Shown: positions 1 through 7,755 of the stretch, in pieces
Position numbering within the stretch: position 1 is the stretch's first letter
Layout: the number at the start of each line of letters is the position of its first letter
NCBI RefSeq assembly: GCF_004769635.1
Contig: NZ_RQGH01000033.1
Location: 62,001 to 126,000, forward strand
From: Leptospira jelokensis
GTDB lineage: Bacteria > Spirochaetota > Leptospiria > Leptospirales > Leptospiraceae
Length of the DNA: 64,000 nucleotides
Direction: 5' to 3'
Notes under the pieces: generated by a model
What the model saw: only the letters and a program-made list of their open reading frames with translations
Database searches by the model: none
Told to the model about the DNA's origin: nothing
Position numbers and translations under genes: made by a program

Positions 1-665
1 CCTCGGTGAATTCTGTCAGCGGGAATCGAATTTTCATCGGATACGATGGAACCACGGACCCAAGAACGTATGGTTCGTCCCGTGCCCAAACCAATATTTC
101 CACTGGGCTCACAAACTATTGTAAGGCAGGCAAAACTTGTAAGATCGTTTGCCACTCGGCAGGTTGTTATGCGATTGAATACTGGTTGTCCAACTTAGGT
201 TCTACGGCTTCTGCAAAAGGATTTAATATTTCAAAAGTGACTGCACTGGCAGCGGCTTCTGGTGGATCTGAACTTGCAAATGCCCTAAACGGAATCACAT
301 TCGGATTTGGTGGAAACGCCATGGATAAGTCCCTCATAGTCACAACAGCTCGCGGTGCTTTCAATCATAACAACACAGGTGGCGTTGCCGTAAACCATGT
401 GCCTGGATACAAAGGGATGTTTGGTGCTTCGGCCATCCTTCCTGGGGAAGATGATTATGCAGTGGCATACCACTCCTCTTGTGCTTACAACCGTGCAGGG
501 GGACTCAACAAATGCCAAACTTCACTCACACAATATGAAGGCCTTTGGCCATTTGGTTCGAACAGAACCTACACACAATACAGCGGGCATTACCGTGCTC
601 CGTCTGTTTCTTCCACTGGATTGTATCTAGACCATGGTCAGATCAAAACAGAAGGTTGGAGATAA
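1..665 (+). CDS. Exported alpha/beta-hydrolase-like protein, paralogue 1 (5' end outside window)
   Basis: This is the C-terminal part of the first of three tandem paralogues. The reading frame is open to the window edge, and the first GTG at base 6 is an internal Val codon when aligned with paralogue 2, so the start and signal peptide lie upstream. It keeps the CHSAGCY element, a nucleophile-elbow-like Ser with Cys in place of the first Gly of GxSxG. It also keeps the AASGGSEL and LPGEDDYAV blocks and a C-terminal DHGQI that could supply the catalytic His. Several conserved Cys suggest disulfides and a place outside the cytoplasm. Lipase or esterase activity is inferred from the fold signature only. 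Paralogue 2 starts about 40 bases downstream with no terminator between them, so the two are probably cotranscribed. Confidence 0.75.
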   Translation, partial: SVNSVSGNRIFIGYDGTTDPRTYGSSRAQTNISTGLTNYCKAGKTCKIVCHSAGCYAIEYWLSNLGSTASAKGFNISKVTALAAASGGSELANALNGITFGFGGNAMDKSLIVTTARGAFNHNNTGGVAVNHVPGYKGMFGASAILPGEDDYAVAYHSSCAYNRAGGLNKCQTSLTQYEGLWPFGSNRTYTQYSGHYRAPSVSSTGLYLDHGQIKTEGWR

Positions 666-705
666 ATTTTAGGAATCATTGAAAGAAAGGAAAAGGAAAA
701 TAGAG

Positions 706-1512
706 ATGCGTAGCTCAATCACAACAATACTTGCGTTCCTGGTAGCGGGATCGCTTAGTGCACAAACCTATACCGTGTTCATTCACGGTAAGTCGGACAA
801 AAACCACAATGGTGTGGGAACAACAGATGTAAATGGATACTGGGGTTCATCCACTAGTACCGTTTCTGGATCTAAAATTTTCATCGGTTACGATGGAACA
901 ACAGACCCTAGAACTTACGGAACAGCGAGAGCCCAATCAAACATCTCCACTGGTCTCACAAACTACTGCAAGGGTGCTAATTCTTGTAAAATCGTTTGCC
1001 ACTCTGCTGGTTGTTATGCGATTGAGTATTGGTTGTCTAACCTTGGTTCTACTGCATCGGCAAAAGGTTTTAACCTAACTAAAGTGACTGCCCTTGCAGC
1101 TGCTTCTGGTGGATCTGAACTTGCTTCTGCTCTGAACGGAATCACATTTGGCTTTGCTGGAAACGCAATGGACAAGTCCCTCATCGTATCCACTGCTCGT
1201 GGTGCCTTCAACCATAACAACACTGCCGGTGTTGCTGTGAACCACGTACCAGGTTACAAAGGGATGTTTGGAGCTTCCGCAATCCTTCCAGGAGAAGATG
1301 ACTATGCAGTGGCTTACCACTCTTCCTGTGGTTACAACAAAGCAGGTGGCCTAAACAAATGCCAATCCTCTCTCACTCAAAGTGAAGGGATCTGGCCATT
1401 CAACTCCAATGTCACTTACACACAATACAGCGGACACTATAGAGCGCCTTCTTTGACAGCAACTGGTCTTTACCTCGACCATAGCGAAATCAAAAAAGAA
1501 GGATACCGGTAA
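706..1512 (+). CDS. Exported alpha/beta-hydrolase-like protein, paralogue 2
   Basis: Full-length copy of about 268 residues. I chose the ATG at 706 over an in-frame TTG at 679. It follows a purine-rich AAGGAAAAGG site, and it begins a clean signal peptide (MRSSITTILAFLVAGSLSAQ, cleavage near SLSA-Q). The mature protein starts YTVFIHGKSD, an HG oxyanion-type motif, followed by a Cys-rich stretch with CHSAGCY around the likely nucleophile Ser. A C-terminal DHSEI could carry the His. Identity to both neighbours is very high along the whole length, which indicates recent tandem duplication. A strong terminator follows. The family is not one I can name; a secreted lipase or esterase is the best guess. 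Confidence 0.82.
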   Translation: MRSSITTILAFLVAGSLSAQTYTVFIHGKSDKNHNGVGTTDVNGYWGSSTSTVSGSKIFIGYDGTTDPRTYGTARAQSNISTGLTNYCKGANSCKIVCHSAGCYAIEYWLSNLGSTASAKGFNLTKVTALAAASGGSELASALNGITFGFAGNAMDKSLIVSTARGAFNHNNTAGVAVNHVPGYKGMFGASAILPGEDDYAVAYHSSCGYNKAGGLNKCQSSLTQSEGIWPFNSNVTYTQYSGHYRAPSLTATGLYLDHSEIKKEGYR

Positions 1513-1559
1513 TATCGGATCCTAACTCCAGACTACCTCAATTGTAGCTGTGGGTGCGA

Positions 1560-1588
1560 GACCAGCCAAATTGGCTGGTCTTTTTTTT
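1560..1588 (+). terminator. Rho-independent terminator after paralogue 2
   Basis: Arms GACCAGCCAA (1560-1569) and TTGGCTGGTC (1571-1580) are perfect complements. In practice this gives an 8-bp stem with an AAATT loop. Eight T residues follow (1581-1588). It separates paralogues 1-2 from paralogue 3. Confidence 0.92.
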
Positions 1589-1615
1589 GCCCTAATATTA
1601 TTCAAATTGACACAT

Positions 1616-1645
1616 TTGACTTATTTATGGAATTTGTGCTTAAAT
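1616..1645 (+). promoter_or_regulatory. Candidate sigma70-type promoter for paralogue 3
   Basis: TTGACT (1616-1621) and TTAAAT (1640-1645) are 18 bases apart, just downstream of the terminator and about 27 bases before the ATG at 1672. A second -35-like TTGACA lies at 1607-1612, but its -10 partner is poor. Called by eye only. Confidence 0.4.
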
Positions 1646-1671
1646 AAAGAAAATCAGGAAAGGGAAAATAG

Positions 1672-2454
1672 ATGCGAAGCACCATCACAACAGTACTAGC
1701 GTTCCTCCTCGCAGGATCACTCAGTGCACAAACCTACACCGTGTTCATCCACGGAAAATCAGACAAAAACCACAATGGCGTGGGAACGAGTGACGTGAAT
1801 TCGTATTGGGGAACCTCTGCGAATACCGTTTCTGGATCTAAAATTTTCATCGGCTATGATGGAACCACAGACCCAAGAACGTACGGAACAGCAAGGGCCC
1901 AAACAAACATTTCCACAGGACTTACCAACTATTGCAAAGGGGCAAACTCTTGCAAAGTTGTCTGCCACTCTGCGGGGTGTTATGCCATTGAGTTTTGGTT
2001 GGCAAATTTGGGATCCACTGCTTCTGCAAAGGGTTTCAATCTTACAAAAGTGACTGCACTTGCAGCTGCTTCTGGTGGGTCGGAACTTGCATCCGCTCTG
2101 AATGGCGCTACATTCGGATTTGGTGGGAACGCAATGGACAAGTCACTCATCGTATCCACAGCTCGTGGTGCGTTTAACCATAACAACACGGGAGGAATTC
2201 AGATCCACCATGTACCTGGTTACAAAGGTGCATTTGGACCATCTGCCATCCTTCCAGGAGAAGATGATTATGCAGTGGCTTACCACTCTGCTTGCGGATA
2301 CAACCGTGCAGGTGGCCTAGACAAATGCCAATCTTCCATCGTAAGTGGTAGCACTACTTATACACAATACACAGGTCACGTGAGAGCTCCGTCTCTAACG
2401 GCAACTGGTTTGTATAAGAACCATAGTGAAATCAAAAACGAAGGGACAAGATAA
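1672..2454 (+). CDS. Exported alpha/beta-hydrolase-like protein, paralogue 3
   Basis: Third tandem copy, 260 residues, with its own probable promoter and a good AGGAAAGGG site before the ATG. The signal peptide (MRSTITTVLAFLLAGSLSAQ) is nearly the same as in paralogue 2, and it keeps the HGKSD and CHSAGCY motifs. Compared with paralogue 2 it lacks about nine residues in the segment after GGLDKCQSS, where the other copies have a WPF motif. Its C-terminal motif is NHSEI instead of DHSEI. If the motif carries the catalytic His, the His is kept but the Asp before it has become Asn. These changes suggest the copies are diverging in substrate range. Function is inferred as for the other copies. Confidence 0.82.
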   Translation: MRSTITTVLAFLLAGSLSAQTYTVFIHGKSDKNHNGVGTSDVNSYWGTSANTVSGSKIFIGYDGTTDPRTYGTARAQTNISTGLTNYCKGANSCKVVCHSAGCYAIEFWLANLGSTASAKGFNLTKVTALAAASGGSELASALNGATFGFGGNAMDKSLIVSTARGAFNHNNTGGIQIHHVPGYKGAFGPSAILPGEDDYAVAYHSACGYNRAGGLDKCQSSIVSGSTTYTQYTGHVRAPSLTATGLYKNHSEIKNEGTR

Positions 2455-2463
2455 TCGTAGGTT

Positions 2464-2497
2464 AAAAAAAACCCAACTAAGAGATTAGATGGGTTTT
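2464..2497 (-). terminator. Terminator for the minus-strand RND gene
   Basis: Arms AAAACCCA (2468-2475) and TGGGTTTT (2490-2497) form an 8-bp stem. On the minus strand a T run follows (the complement of the A run at 2464-2470). It lies about 70 bases beyond the stop codon of the RND permease. Confidence 0.7.
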
Positions 2498-2505
2498 CAT
2501 TTGAG

Positions 2506-2534
2506 AAGCTGAAGGGAAACCTTCAGCTTTTTTT
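2506..2534 (+). terminator. Rho-independent terminator after paralogue 3
   Basis: AAGCTGAAGG (2506-2515) pairs perfectly with CCTTCAGCTT (2520-2529) around a GAAA tetraloop, followed by a run of T. With the minus-strand terminator beside it, this insulates two converging transcripts. Confidence 0.92.
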
Positions 2535-2567
2535 GTTTAGAAAACAAAGTTATTTGTGTTAAAACGT

Positions 2568-5500
2568 TTATCCGTGTTTGATCACACCTTGTCTTGATTT
2601 TCCAATGAACCAATAATACAACACTGGCACTGCAAATCGACTGAGAACTGTTGCCGCAATCTCACCAAACATAAGGGAGATGGCAAGACCTTGGAAGATG
2701 GGATCAAATAACATCACAAAGGAACCAACCACTACCGCTGAGGCAGTGAGTAACATAGGCCGAAATCTTACCACACCTGCATGCACCACAGCCTCTTTTA
2801 ACTCAACTCCCTTTTTGATTTCTCCTTCGATGAAATCAACGAGGATGATGGAGTTACGAACAATGATCCCAGCACCTGCAATGAAGCCAATCATTGACGT
2901 GGCAGTAAAATACGCACCCATCACCCAGTGGCCTGGTAAAATCCCGATAAGAGAGATAGGAATGGGAGCCATAATGATAAGAGGGACGGTATAACTTTTA
3001 AACCATCCAAGCACCAATACATAGATGAGAAGGATCACCACTGCAAAGGCCCCTCCAAGATCGCGGAACACTTCATAGGTGATGAACCACTCCCCGTCCC
3101 ATTTGATCACAGGTTTTGTTGTGTTCCAAGGCACATCGGCAGTTTGGGTTTCATATTTAATTTTTGGTGCCAGTTTTAACATTCCATATACAGGTGCTTC
3201 TTCTTCCCCAGAAAGTTCACTCATCACATAATTAACTGGTTTTAAGTTTTTACGAAAGAGTGCTCTATCTTCTTCGGTGTAAGGATTTCCTAACACTCGT
3301 TCGGAGGAAACCACTCCAGATTCCATCGACATGATGTTTTGGTTTTGGAAGGGAGACTTGGAGCTACGAACATTTTGTTTCACGGAAAGGCTTACGGAAA
3401 CTTCTTCTGGTTCTTTAGCCGTCGCCAAACTCACAAGGGGTGATTCTGAAAAAAGGATGTTCCCTGTGTATGCAAGGGCAGAGGTTTTGATTCCAAAAAG
3501 TCCCGACTTTTCAAAATCGATTGGGTAAACCATCTTTGGCCTTCCATTCCGAAGGGAAGTGTCCAAATCAACCACACTTGGTTCCTCTTTGAAGATTTGG
3601 TAAATTTCTTCCGTAACTTTTTTCCTTTCGGAAGCAGATGGACCATAGACTTCAGCCACCATCGTTGCCATGACTGGAGGACCTGGTGGGATTTCTAAGA
3701 CCTTTGTAACAGCATGATGGCTTTCTCCAAAGGATTTGATTTCATCTCTTAGGGACTCGATGATTTCATGGCTTGATTCTTTACGATCGTTTTTGTTTTT
3801 TAAAATGATCTGTAAGTCATTCATGGAATCCAAATTACGAAGGAAGGAGTGTTTCACCATTCCCGAGAAAGAAAAGGGAGCCGCTTCACCTCCGAAGATT
3901 TGAATCTTTTCTACATTCGGATTTTGTAATAAGGTTTTGGCCAACATTTCCGACTGTGACATACTTTCTGCCAAAGTTGTTTTTGGTTCATAATCAATCA
4001 GAACTTGGAACTCTTCTTTGTTATCAAAAGGTAACATTTTTACTTTTACCCATTTGAAAGCAACAAATGCCATGGATACAACGAGAAGTCCAATGGTGAT
4101 GGCACCAAATACACTTGCATTTTTTTTAGTACCTAACAGCCAATTGGTGAACTTAATGTAAAGTTGGTCAAGTTTGGAAACCTGATGGCCCATTTCTTTT
4201 TCAGGATGGTGGTTTGGTTCTTTTAATAATCGAACAGAAGCCCACGGAGTGATCACAAATGCTACGATAAGAGATAAAATCATGGCAAGGCTTGCACCCA
4301 CTGGGATCGGTTTCATATAAGGCCCCATAAGTCCTCGCACAAATGCCATGGGAAGAATTGCCGCAATCACGGTAAAGGTAGCAAGGATGGTTGGATTGCC
4401 CACTTCGGAGACCGCAATGAGAGTTGCCCGAATGATCCCAAGTTTTGGATTTTCTTCCAAATGCCTTTCGATGTTTTCGACGACGACAATGGCATCATCC
4501 ACTAATATCCCAATGGAAAATATCAAAGCGAAAAGGGTCACGCGGTTGAGTGTATAACCAAGGAAATAATAAATCGCCAAGGTGAGAGCAAGTGTCACAG
4601 GGATTGCAATGGCAACAACAAGTGCAGACCTCCATCCCATCCAAAGCGCAATGAGAATTGTCACAGAAATAGTGGCAATGAGTAAATGTTCGATCAGTTC
4701 ATGGGATTTATCTTCCGCAGTGCTACCATAGTCACGAATGATGCTAAAACTAATTTCTTTTGGTAAATCTTTTTGGAATAGTTCTGCCCTTTCGATGAGG
4801 TCCTTCGAAAGGTTGACTACGTTTGTACCTTTTCGTTTCGCAAATACAATGGTAACAGCATTTCGTTTTGATTCTCCAATGGATTTGTCATAAAGTATGG
4901 AAGATCTCGTTCTTTCTTCAGGTCCCTCTTCCACAAGAGCTAAATCTTGGATGCGAACCACTCGTCCCCCTCGTTGGGCAACTGGGAGTCGTTTCACATC
5001 GGCTATATTTTTTAATACCCCACCCACTTCCGTATCAAAAACAGATTCGGAAGACCAATTTTTCCCTGCTGGGATCAAAGCATCGTTTTGTTTCAAACTT
5101 TCAGCAACTTCAATGGAGGTGACACCGAATCTAGTCAGTAAATTTGGATCTATTTTCACTCGAACTGTTTTCTTTAGACCACCTAACATTTGCACACTTG
5201 CTAAATCAGGTGTAGACGATAATTCTCTTGCAAGCGGTGCCACTTTTTGTCTGAGTTCATAATCATTCATGGATTCTGAACTAAAACTAAGAGCAAGGAA
5301 AGGAACATCATCAATTGAAAATGATTTTACGATGGGTGGTAAGGTATTCCTTGGAAGGACGTTTTTTGCTTCCATGAGTTTGTGATGGATCTTCACAAGG
5401 GAAGGTTCTATTGGTTCCCCCACTTTGAATCGAACTGTTATGTAACTTCCATGCCATTTACTTGTGCTGTAAATGTATTCCACACCTTCGAGTCCCCAAA

Positions 5501-5744
5501 CAGCTCTTTCCACTGGTTCCGTTACTTTGCGTTCCGTTTCCTCTGGGGAAAAACCAGGGCTTGGGATTTGGATGTCAATCATAGGAACCGAAATTTGCGG
5601 TTCTTCTTCTTTGGGAGTGAGATACACGGCAAATAATCCAAGTACCAAACTAGCTATCGCTATGACAGGTGTTAACCTTGAATGTAAAAATGTTTCTGCA
5701 AGTTTTCCTGCAAAACCGGCTCTAATTTCTTCCAATGGTTTCAT
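2568..5744 (-). CDS. RND-family efflux permease (AcrB/MdtB-like)
   Basis: A 1058-residue inner-membrane permease of the usual RND length. It has the two-repeat layout: TM1 at residues 25-45, a large periplasmic loop, TM helices from about 350 to 500, a second loop, and TM helices from about 870 onward. The TM4 motif GILVDDAIVVVEN includes the Asp pair (416-417) of the proton relay. The KMLPFDNKEEF segment starts the second loop, as in many pumps close to the HAE1 group. The substrate cannot be read from sequence. The start follows AAGGA with a 9-10 base gap and overlaps the end of the TolC-like gene by 23 bases, so the two are translated together. No membrane-fusion adaptor gene lies in this cluster. 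Confidence 0.9.
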   Translation of the reverse strand: MKPLEEIRAGFAGKLAETFLHSRLTPVIAIASLVLGLFAVYLTPKEEEPQISVPMIDIQIPSPGFSPEETERKVTEPVERAVWGLEGVEYIYSTSKWHGSYITVRFKVGEPIEPSLVKIHHKLMEAKNVLPRNTLPPIVKSFSIDDVPFLALSFSSESMNDYELRQKVAPLARELSSTPDLASVQMLGGLKKTVRVKIDPNLLTRFGVTSIEVAESLKQNDALIPAGKNWSSESVFDTEVGGVLKNIADVKRLPVAQRGGRVVRIQDLALVEEGPEERTRSSILYDKSIGESKRNAVTIVFAKRKGTNVVNLSKDLIERAELFQKDLPKEISFSIIRDYGSTAEDKSHELIEHLLIATISVTILIALWMGWRSALVVAIAIPVTLALTLAIYYFLGYTLNRVTLFALIFSIGILVDDAIVVVENIERHLEENPKLGIIRATLIAVSEVGNPTILATFTVIAAILPMAFVRGLMGPYMKPIPVGASLAMILSLIVAFVITPWASVRLLKEPNHHPEKEMGHQVSKLDQLYIKFTNWLLGTKKNASVFGAITIGLLVVSMAFVAFKWVKVKMLPFDNKEEFQVLIDYEPKTTLAESMSQSEMLAKTLLQNPNVEKIQIFGGEAAPFSFSGMVKHSFLRNLDSMNDLQIILKNKNDRKESSHEIIESLRDEIKSFGESHHAVTKVLEIPPGPPVMATMVAEVYGPSASERKKVTEEIYQIFKEEPSVVDLDTSLRNGRPKMVYPIDFEKSGLFGIKTSALAYTGNILFSESPLVSLATAKEPEEVSVSLSVKQNVRSSKSPFQNQNIMSMESGVVSSERVLGNPYTEEDRALFRKNLKPVNYVMSELSGEEEAPVYGMLKLAPKIKYETQTADVPWNTTKPVIKWDGEWFITYEVFRDLGGAFAVVILLIYVLVLGWFKSYTVPLIIMAPIPISLIGILPGHWVMGAYFTATSMIGFIAGAGIIVRNSIILVDFIEGEIKKGVELKEAVVHAGVVRFRPMLLTASAVVVGSFVMLFDPIFQGLAISLMFGEIAATVLSRFAVPVLYYWFIGKSRQGVIKHG

Positions 5745-7134
5745 TTGTGTCGTCCTTTTTTGAAAATATCGAAACTTCAGTTCTCACTTGTAATAACGCA
5801 ATCTCTGATTCCATTAATACCCGTGATAACTCTAAAGATTTATTGAGTGTTTCTGCAAATTGAAGTGCGTTGATGGCTCCACTTTGGAATAACCTTTGCA
5901 TGTTTGATACTTGCTCCTCTTGGTATTTCAAAGTTTCTCTTATGATTTCCAAACTTTCTTTTAACGTGATTTCTTTTTGGATAAGAGACTTGACGTGTGC
6001 TTCTTCTTCTTTTGTTTTTTCTTCAATTTTTTTAAGAGCTGACTCTGCATTTAATTTTGCTTCATCAACAGCACCCATATCTTTTGGATTATACAGATTC
6101 ATTTGCAAATACACACCTGCTTGGTATGCGTTGGAAATATTTCGACTTCCTTGGTATCCGTAGGCTTCCGAATACGCCCCCACTTTGGGTAAAAATTTAG
6201 CCATCTCCAAATCCGCTTTCAGTTTTTCCCCTTCCGCATACTTAATCTGTGCATTCATCTGATTGGATCTTTCATAACCGGTGGGCCGTTTGAAATATGT
6301 ATCTAAAAATACATTTAGATCCGATTCCACAATCTCAAGTTCGCTAGAAGGAACATCAGACAATACAAATAATGTTTCTTTGTAATCGCTGATTTGCAGT
6401 TCTGATTGTTTTTCAAGAACAGAGATTTGGTTTTTGATCGATTTGAGAGCGAGGTATCCCGCATATCCGACAGGATTTCCCTTATTGCCTAATGCATAGT
6501 TGGATTGGAATCGGTTTTCCACTTTTTTGATTTGTTCCAATCTCTTCCGATAATCATATAAAGTTTGAATGGCCCGGTAATAGAAACCAGCTTGTGCAAA
6601 TTCTCTATCACGGATGGCCAACCATTCAAATTTCAAACCAGTGCTTCTTTTTTCATTCATTGCAGCAAAGGTTTTACCCGAACCACCTTCATACAAAGGT
6701 AAGTCTAGTCCAAGAGTCCCTCGTGAGTATTGATGGCTTCCCGGATAATTGAGAGTATCCTTTGCAAACAGATTCATCGTATCGGCATTAAGTGTCGTAT
6801 ACGGTTGGTTATTCGAATCTAAAAAGTTACTTGGTCTTGTGCGAGTAGACGCAGTGGAAAAGTCTGCATCCGTAGCACTCCTTTGGCTGAGTTTTCCCAT
6901 AAAGTTGAGTGTTGGATCGTTTGTTTGGAAAGTTCTAAGATCTGCATACACTCTGGGTAACCAATGTTTGTCGGACCTATCCTTTGCAATTTCACCAGCT
7001 TTCCATTCCAAATATTTGGATTTTCTTGCTGATGAATTTTCTTCGATTTTTTTCCAAAGTTCGTTAAAACCAACTCCTTCAGCTGATAGATAAATCGGTG
7101 CCACAAGGAATAAAAAGCTAATGAAACGTTTCAT
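5722..7134 (-). CDS. TolC-family outer-membrane efflux protein
   Basis: A 470-residue protein with a signal peptide (MKRFISFLFLVAPIYLSAEG). Long helical stretches rich in Glu, Lys and Gln repeat twice, as in the TolC coiled-coil barrel. It would form the outer-membrane and periplasmic channel for the RND permease encoded just downstream, whose start it overlaps. It starts 4 bases after the DUF2892 gene stop, and its AAAGGA site sits on that gene's last codons. Family assignment rests on length, signal peptide, helical pattern and context. I did not see a short diagnostic motif. Confidence 0.82.
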   Translation of the reverse strand: MKRFISFLFLVAPIYLSAEGVGFNELWKKIEENSSARKSKYLEWKAGEIAKDRSDKHWLPRVYADLRTFQTNDPTLNFMGKLSQRSATDADFSTASTRTRPSNFLDSNNQPYTTLNADTMNLFAKDTLNYPGSHQYSRGTLGLDLPLYEGGSGKTFAAMNEKRSTGLKFEWLAIRDREFAQAGFYYRAIQTLYDYRKRLEQIKKVENRFQSNYALGNKGNPVGYAGYLALKSIKNQISVLEKQSELQISDYKETLFVLSDVPSSELEIVESDLNVFLDTYFKRPTGYERSNQMNAQIKYAEGEKLKADLEMAKFLPKVGAYSEAYGYQGSRNISNAYQAGVYLQMNLYNPKDMGAVDEAKLNAESALKKIEEKTKEEEAHVKSLIQKEITLKESLEIIRETLKYQEEQVSNMQRLFQSGAINALQFAETLNKSLELSRVLMESEIALLQVRTEVSIFSKKDDTNETIGRN

Positions 7135-7138
7135 AGGA

Positions 7139-7369
7139 TTAGTCCTTTACCTTTGGTGTTGCACCAAGTTTGTTCAAAAGGATCGCCATGGGACAAAAAC
7201 CTACCGTAGAAAACACGACTAAGTTTAACCCTACGAGTAGGTTTAAAAGATACCACCATGACGATACATAGGTCCCGAGTGCCACCCCTACCAAACTAAA
7301 CACCCCTGCGATAAGAAATACCAATCGCTCCAAATACCATGTTTTTGTAGATGCCAAGAACATTACCAT
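7139..7369 (-). CDS. DUF2892 / YgaP-type small membrane protein
   Basis: A 76-residue protein with two hydrophobic segments (residues 16-33 and 38-55) and the GFCPMAILLNKLGATP ending typical of DUF2892 proteins (consensus GxCPxxxLLxxLG). That domain is also the membrane anchor of YgaP-type rhodaneses and is often found near sulfur-handling genes. An ATG two codons in (7363) is the better start, because AGGGGG lies about 6 bases before it but directly against the first ATG. It is the first gene after the palindromic operator at 7395-7422 and leads into the TolC and RND genes. Confidence 0.75.
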   Translation of the reverse strand: MVMFLASTKTWYLERLVFLIAGVFSLVGVALGTYVSSWWYLLNLLVGLNLVVFSTVGFCPMAILLNKLGATPKVKD

Positions 7370-7383
7370 ACCCCCTATAGTAT
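7368..7383. promoter_or_regulatory. Imperfect CsoR/CstR-type operator
   Basis: ATACCC-CCTA-TAGTAT fits the ATACCC-N4-GGGTAT pattern of the two better sites nearby, with 4 of 6 bases in the right arm. It overlaps the ribosome-binding region and first bases of the DUF2892 gene. Confidence 0.4.
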
Positions 7384-7394
7384 ATGACCTAAAT

Positions 7395-7422
7395 CCACAT
7401 ATACCCTTCGGGGTATATGTGG
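7395..7422. promoter_or_regulatory. Perfect 12-bp-arm palindrome, probable repressor operator
   Basis: CCACATATACCC (7395-7406) and GGGTATATGTGG (7411-7422) are exact reverse complements around TTCG. The core ATACCC-N4-GGGTAT is the GC-rich pattern known for CsoR/CstR-family operators. It sits between the repressor gene and the DUF2892-TolC-RND genes, about 26 bases before their first ATG. No T run follows on the minus strand, so it is not a good terminator for the repressor gene. Confidence 0.72.
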
Positions 7423-7462
7423 CAAGGATTTTTTATAGGGTTATTTAGGAGGGAAAACGAAT

Positions 7463-7729
7463 TTAGAGAGAGAATGCGGCTGAAATGGCTTTTTTTACAT
7501 CTGTTTCGATGTTTTGAGTGGACTTCTTTTCTTTGAAGCAGGTATCCATATATTCATGGATGTAGGCTTCACCAAACTTTTTCATGGCCTGGTGGGCCGC
7601 TTTGAGGAGGAGGATTGCTTTTTCACAGTCTTGTTCCTCTGCTACAATGGTATTTTTGATCGCTTCCAACTGACCTTGGATGCGATTGATGCGGTGGATG
7701 AGTTTGGTTTGGTTTTCAGAAAGAGCCAT
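7463..7729 (-). CDS. CsoR/CstR-family transcriptional repressor
   Basis: An 88-residue all-helical repressor. I chose the ATG at 7729 (MALSENQ), because upstream in-frame codons would run through the operator. It shows the family core HRINRIQGQLEAIK, which is very close to CstR proteins. Cys35 and Cys64 match the two conserved sensor cysteines. The position four residues before the second Cys, which is His in copper-sensing CsoR, is Tyr60 here. A Cys pair without the His is the pattern of CstR persulfide sensors rather than Cu(I) CsoR, so sulfide or persulfide sensing is likelier than copper. Operators on both sides suggest autoregulation and control of the efflux genes downstream. Confidence 0.85.
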   Translation of the reverse strand: MALSENQTKLIHRINRIQGQLEAIKNTIVAEEQDCEKAILLLKAAHQAMKKFGEAYIHEYMDTCFKEKKSTQNIETDVKKAISAAFSL

Positions 7730-7735
7730 TCCTAT

Positions 7736-7751
7736 ATACCCAGCAGGGTAT
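7736..7751. promoter_or_regulatory. CsoR/CstR-type operator upstream of the repressor gene
   Basis: ATACCC (7736-7741), AGCA, GGGTAT (7746-7751): the same ATACCC-N4-GGGTAT core as at 7401-7416. It lies between the repressor start (7729, minus) and the divergent methyltransferase gene (plus), so it could control both. Confidence 0.65.
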
Positions 7752-7755
7752 GTAA

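Noticed and set aside
167..1320. Minus-strand and shifted frames inside the hydrolase paralogues, repeated in each copy
   Set aside because: They recur only because the three genes are near-identical; the products have no coherent features.
7395..7422. The 12-bp-arm palindrome as a terminator of the repressor gene
   Set aside because: No T run follows on the minus strand, and its core matches the other operator sites.
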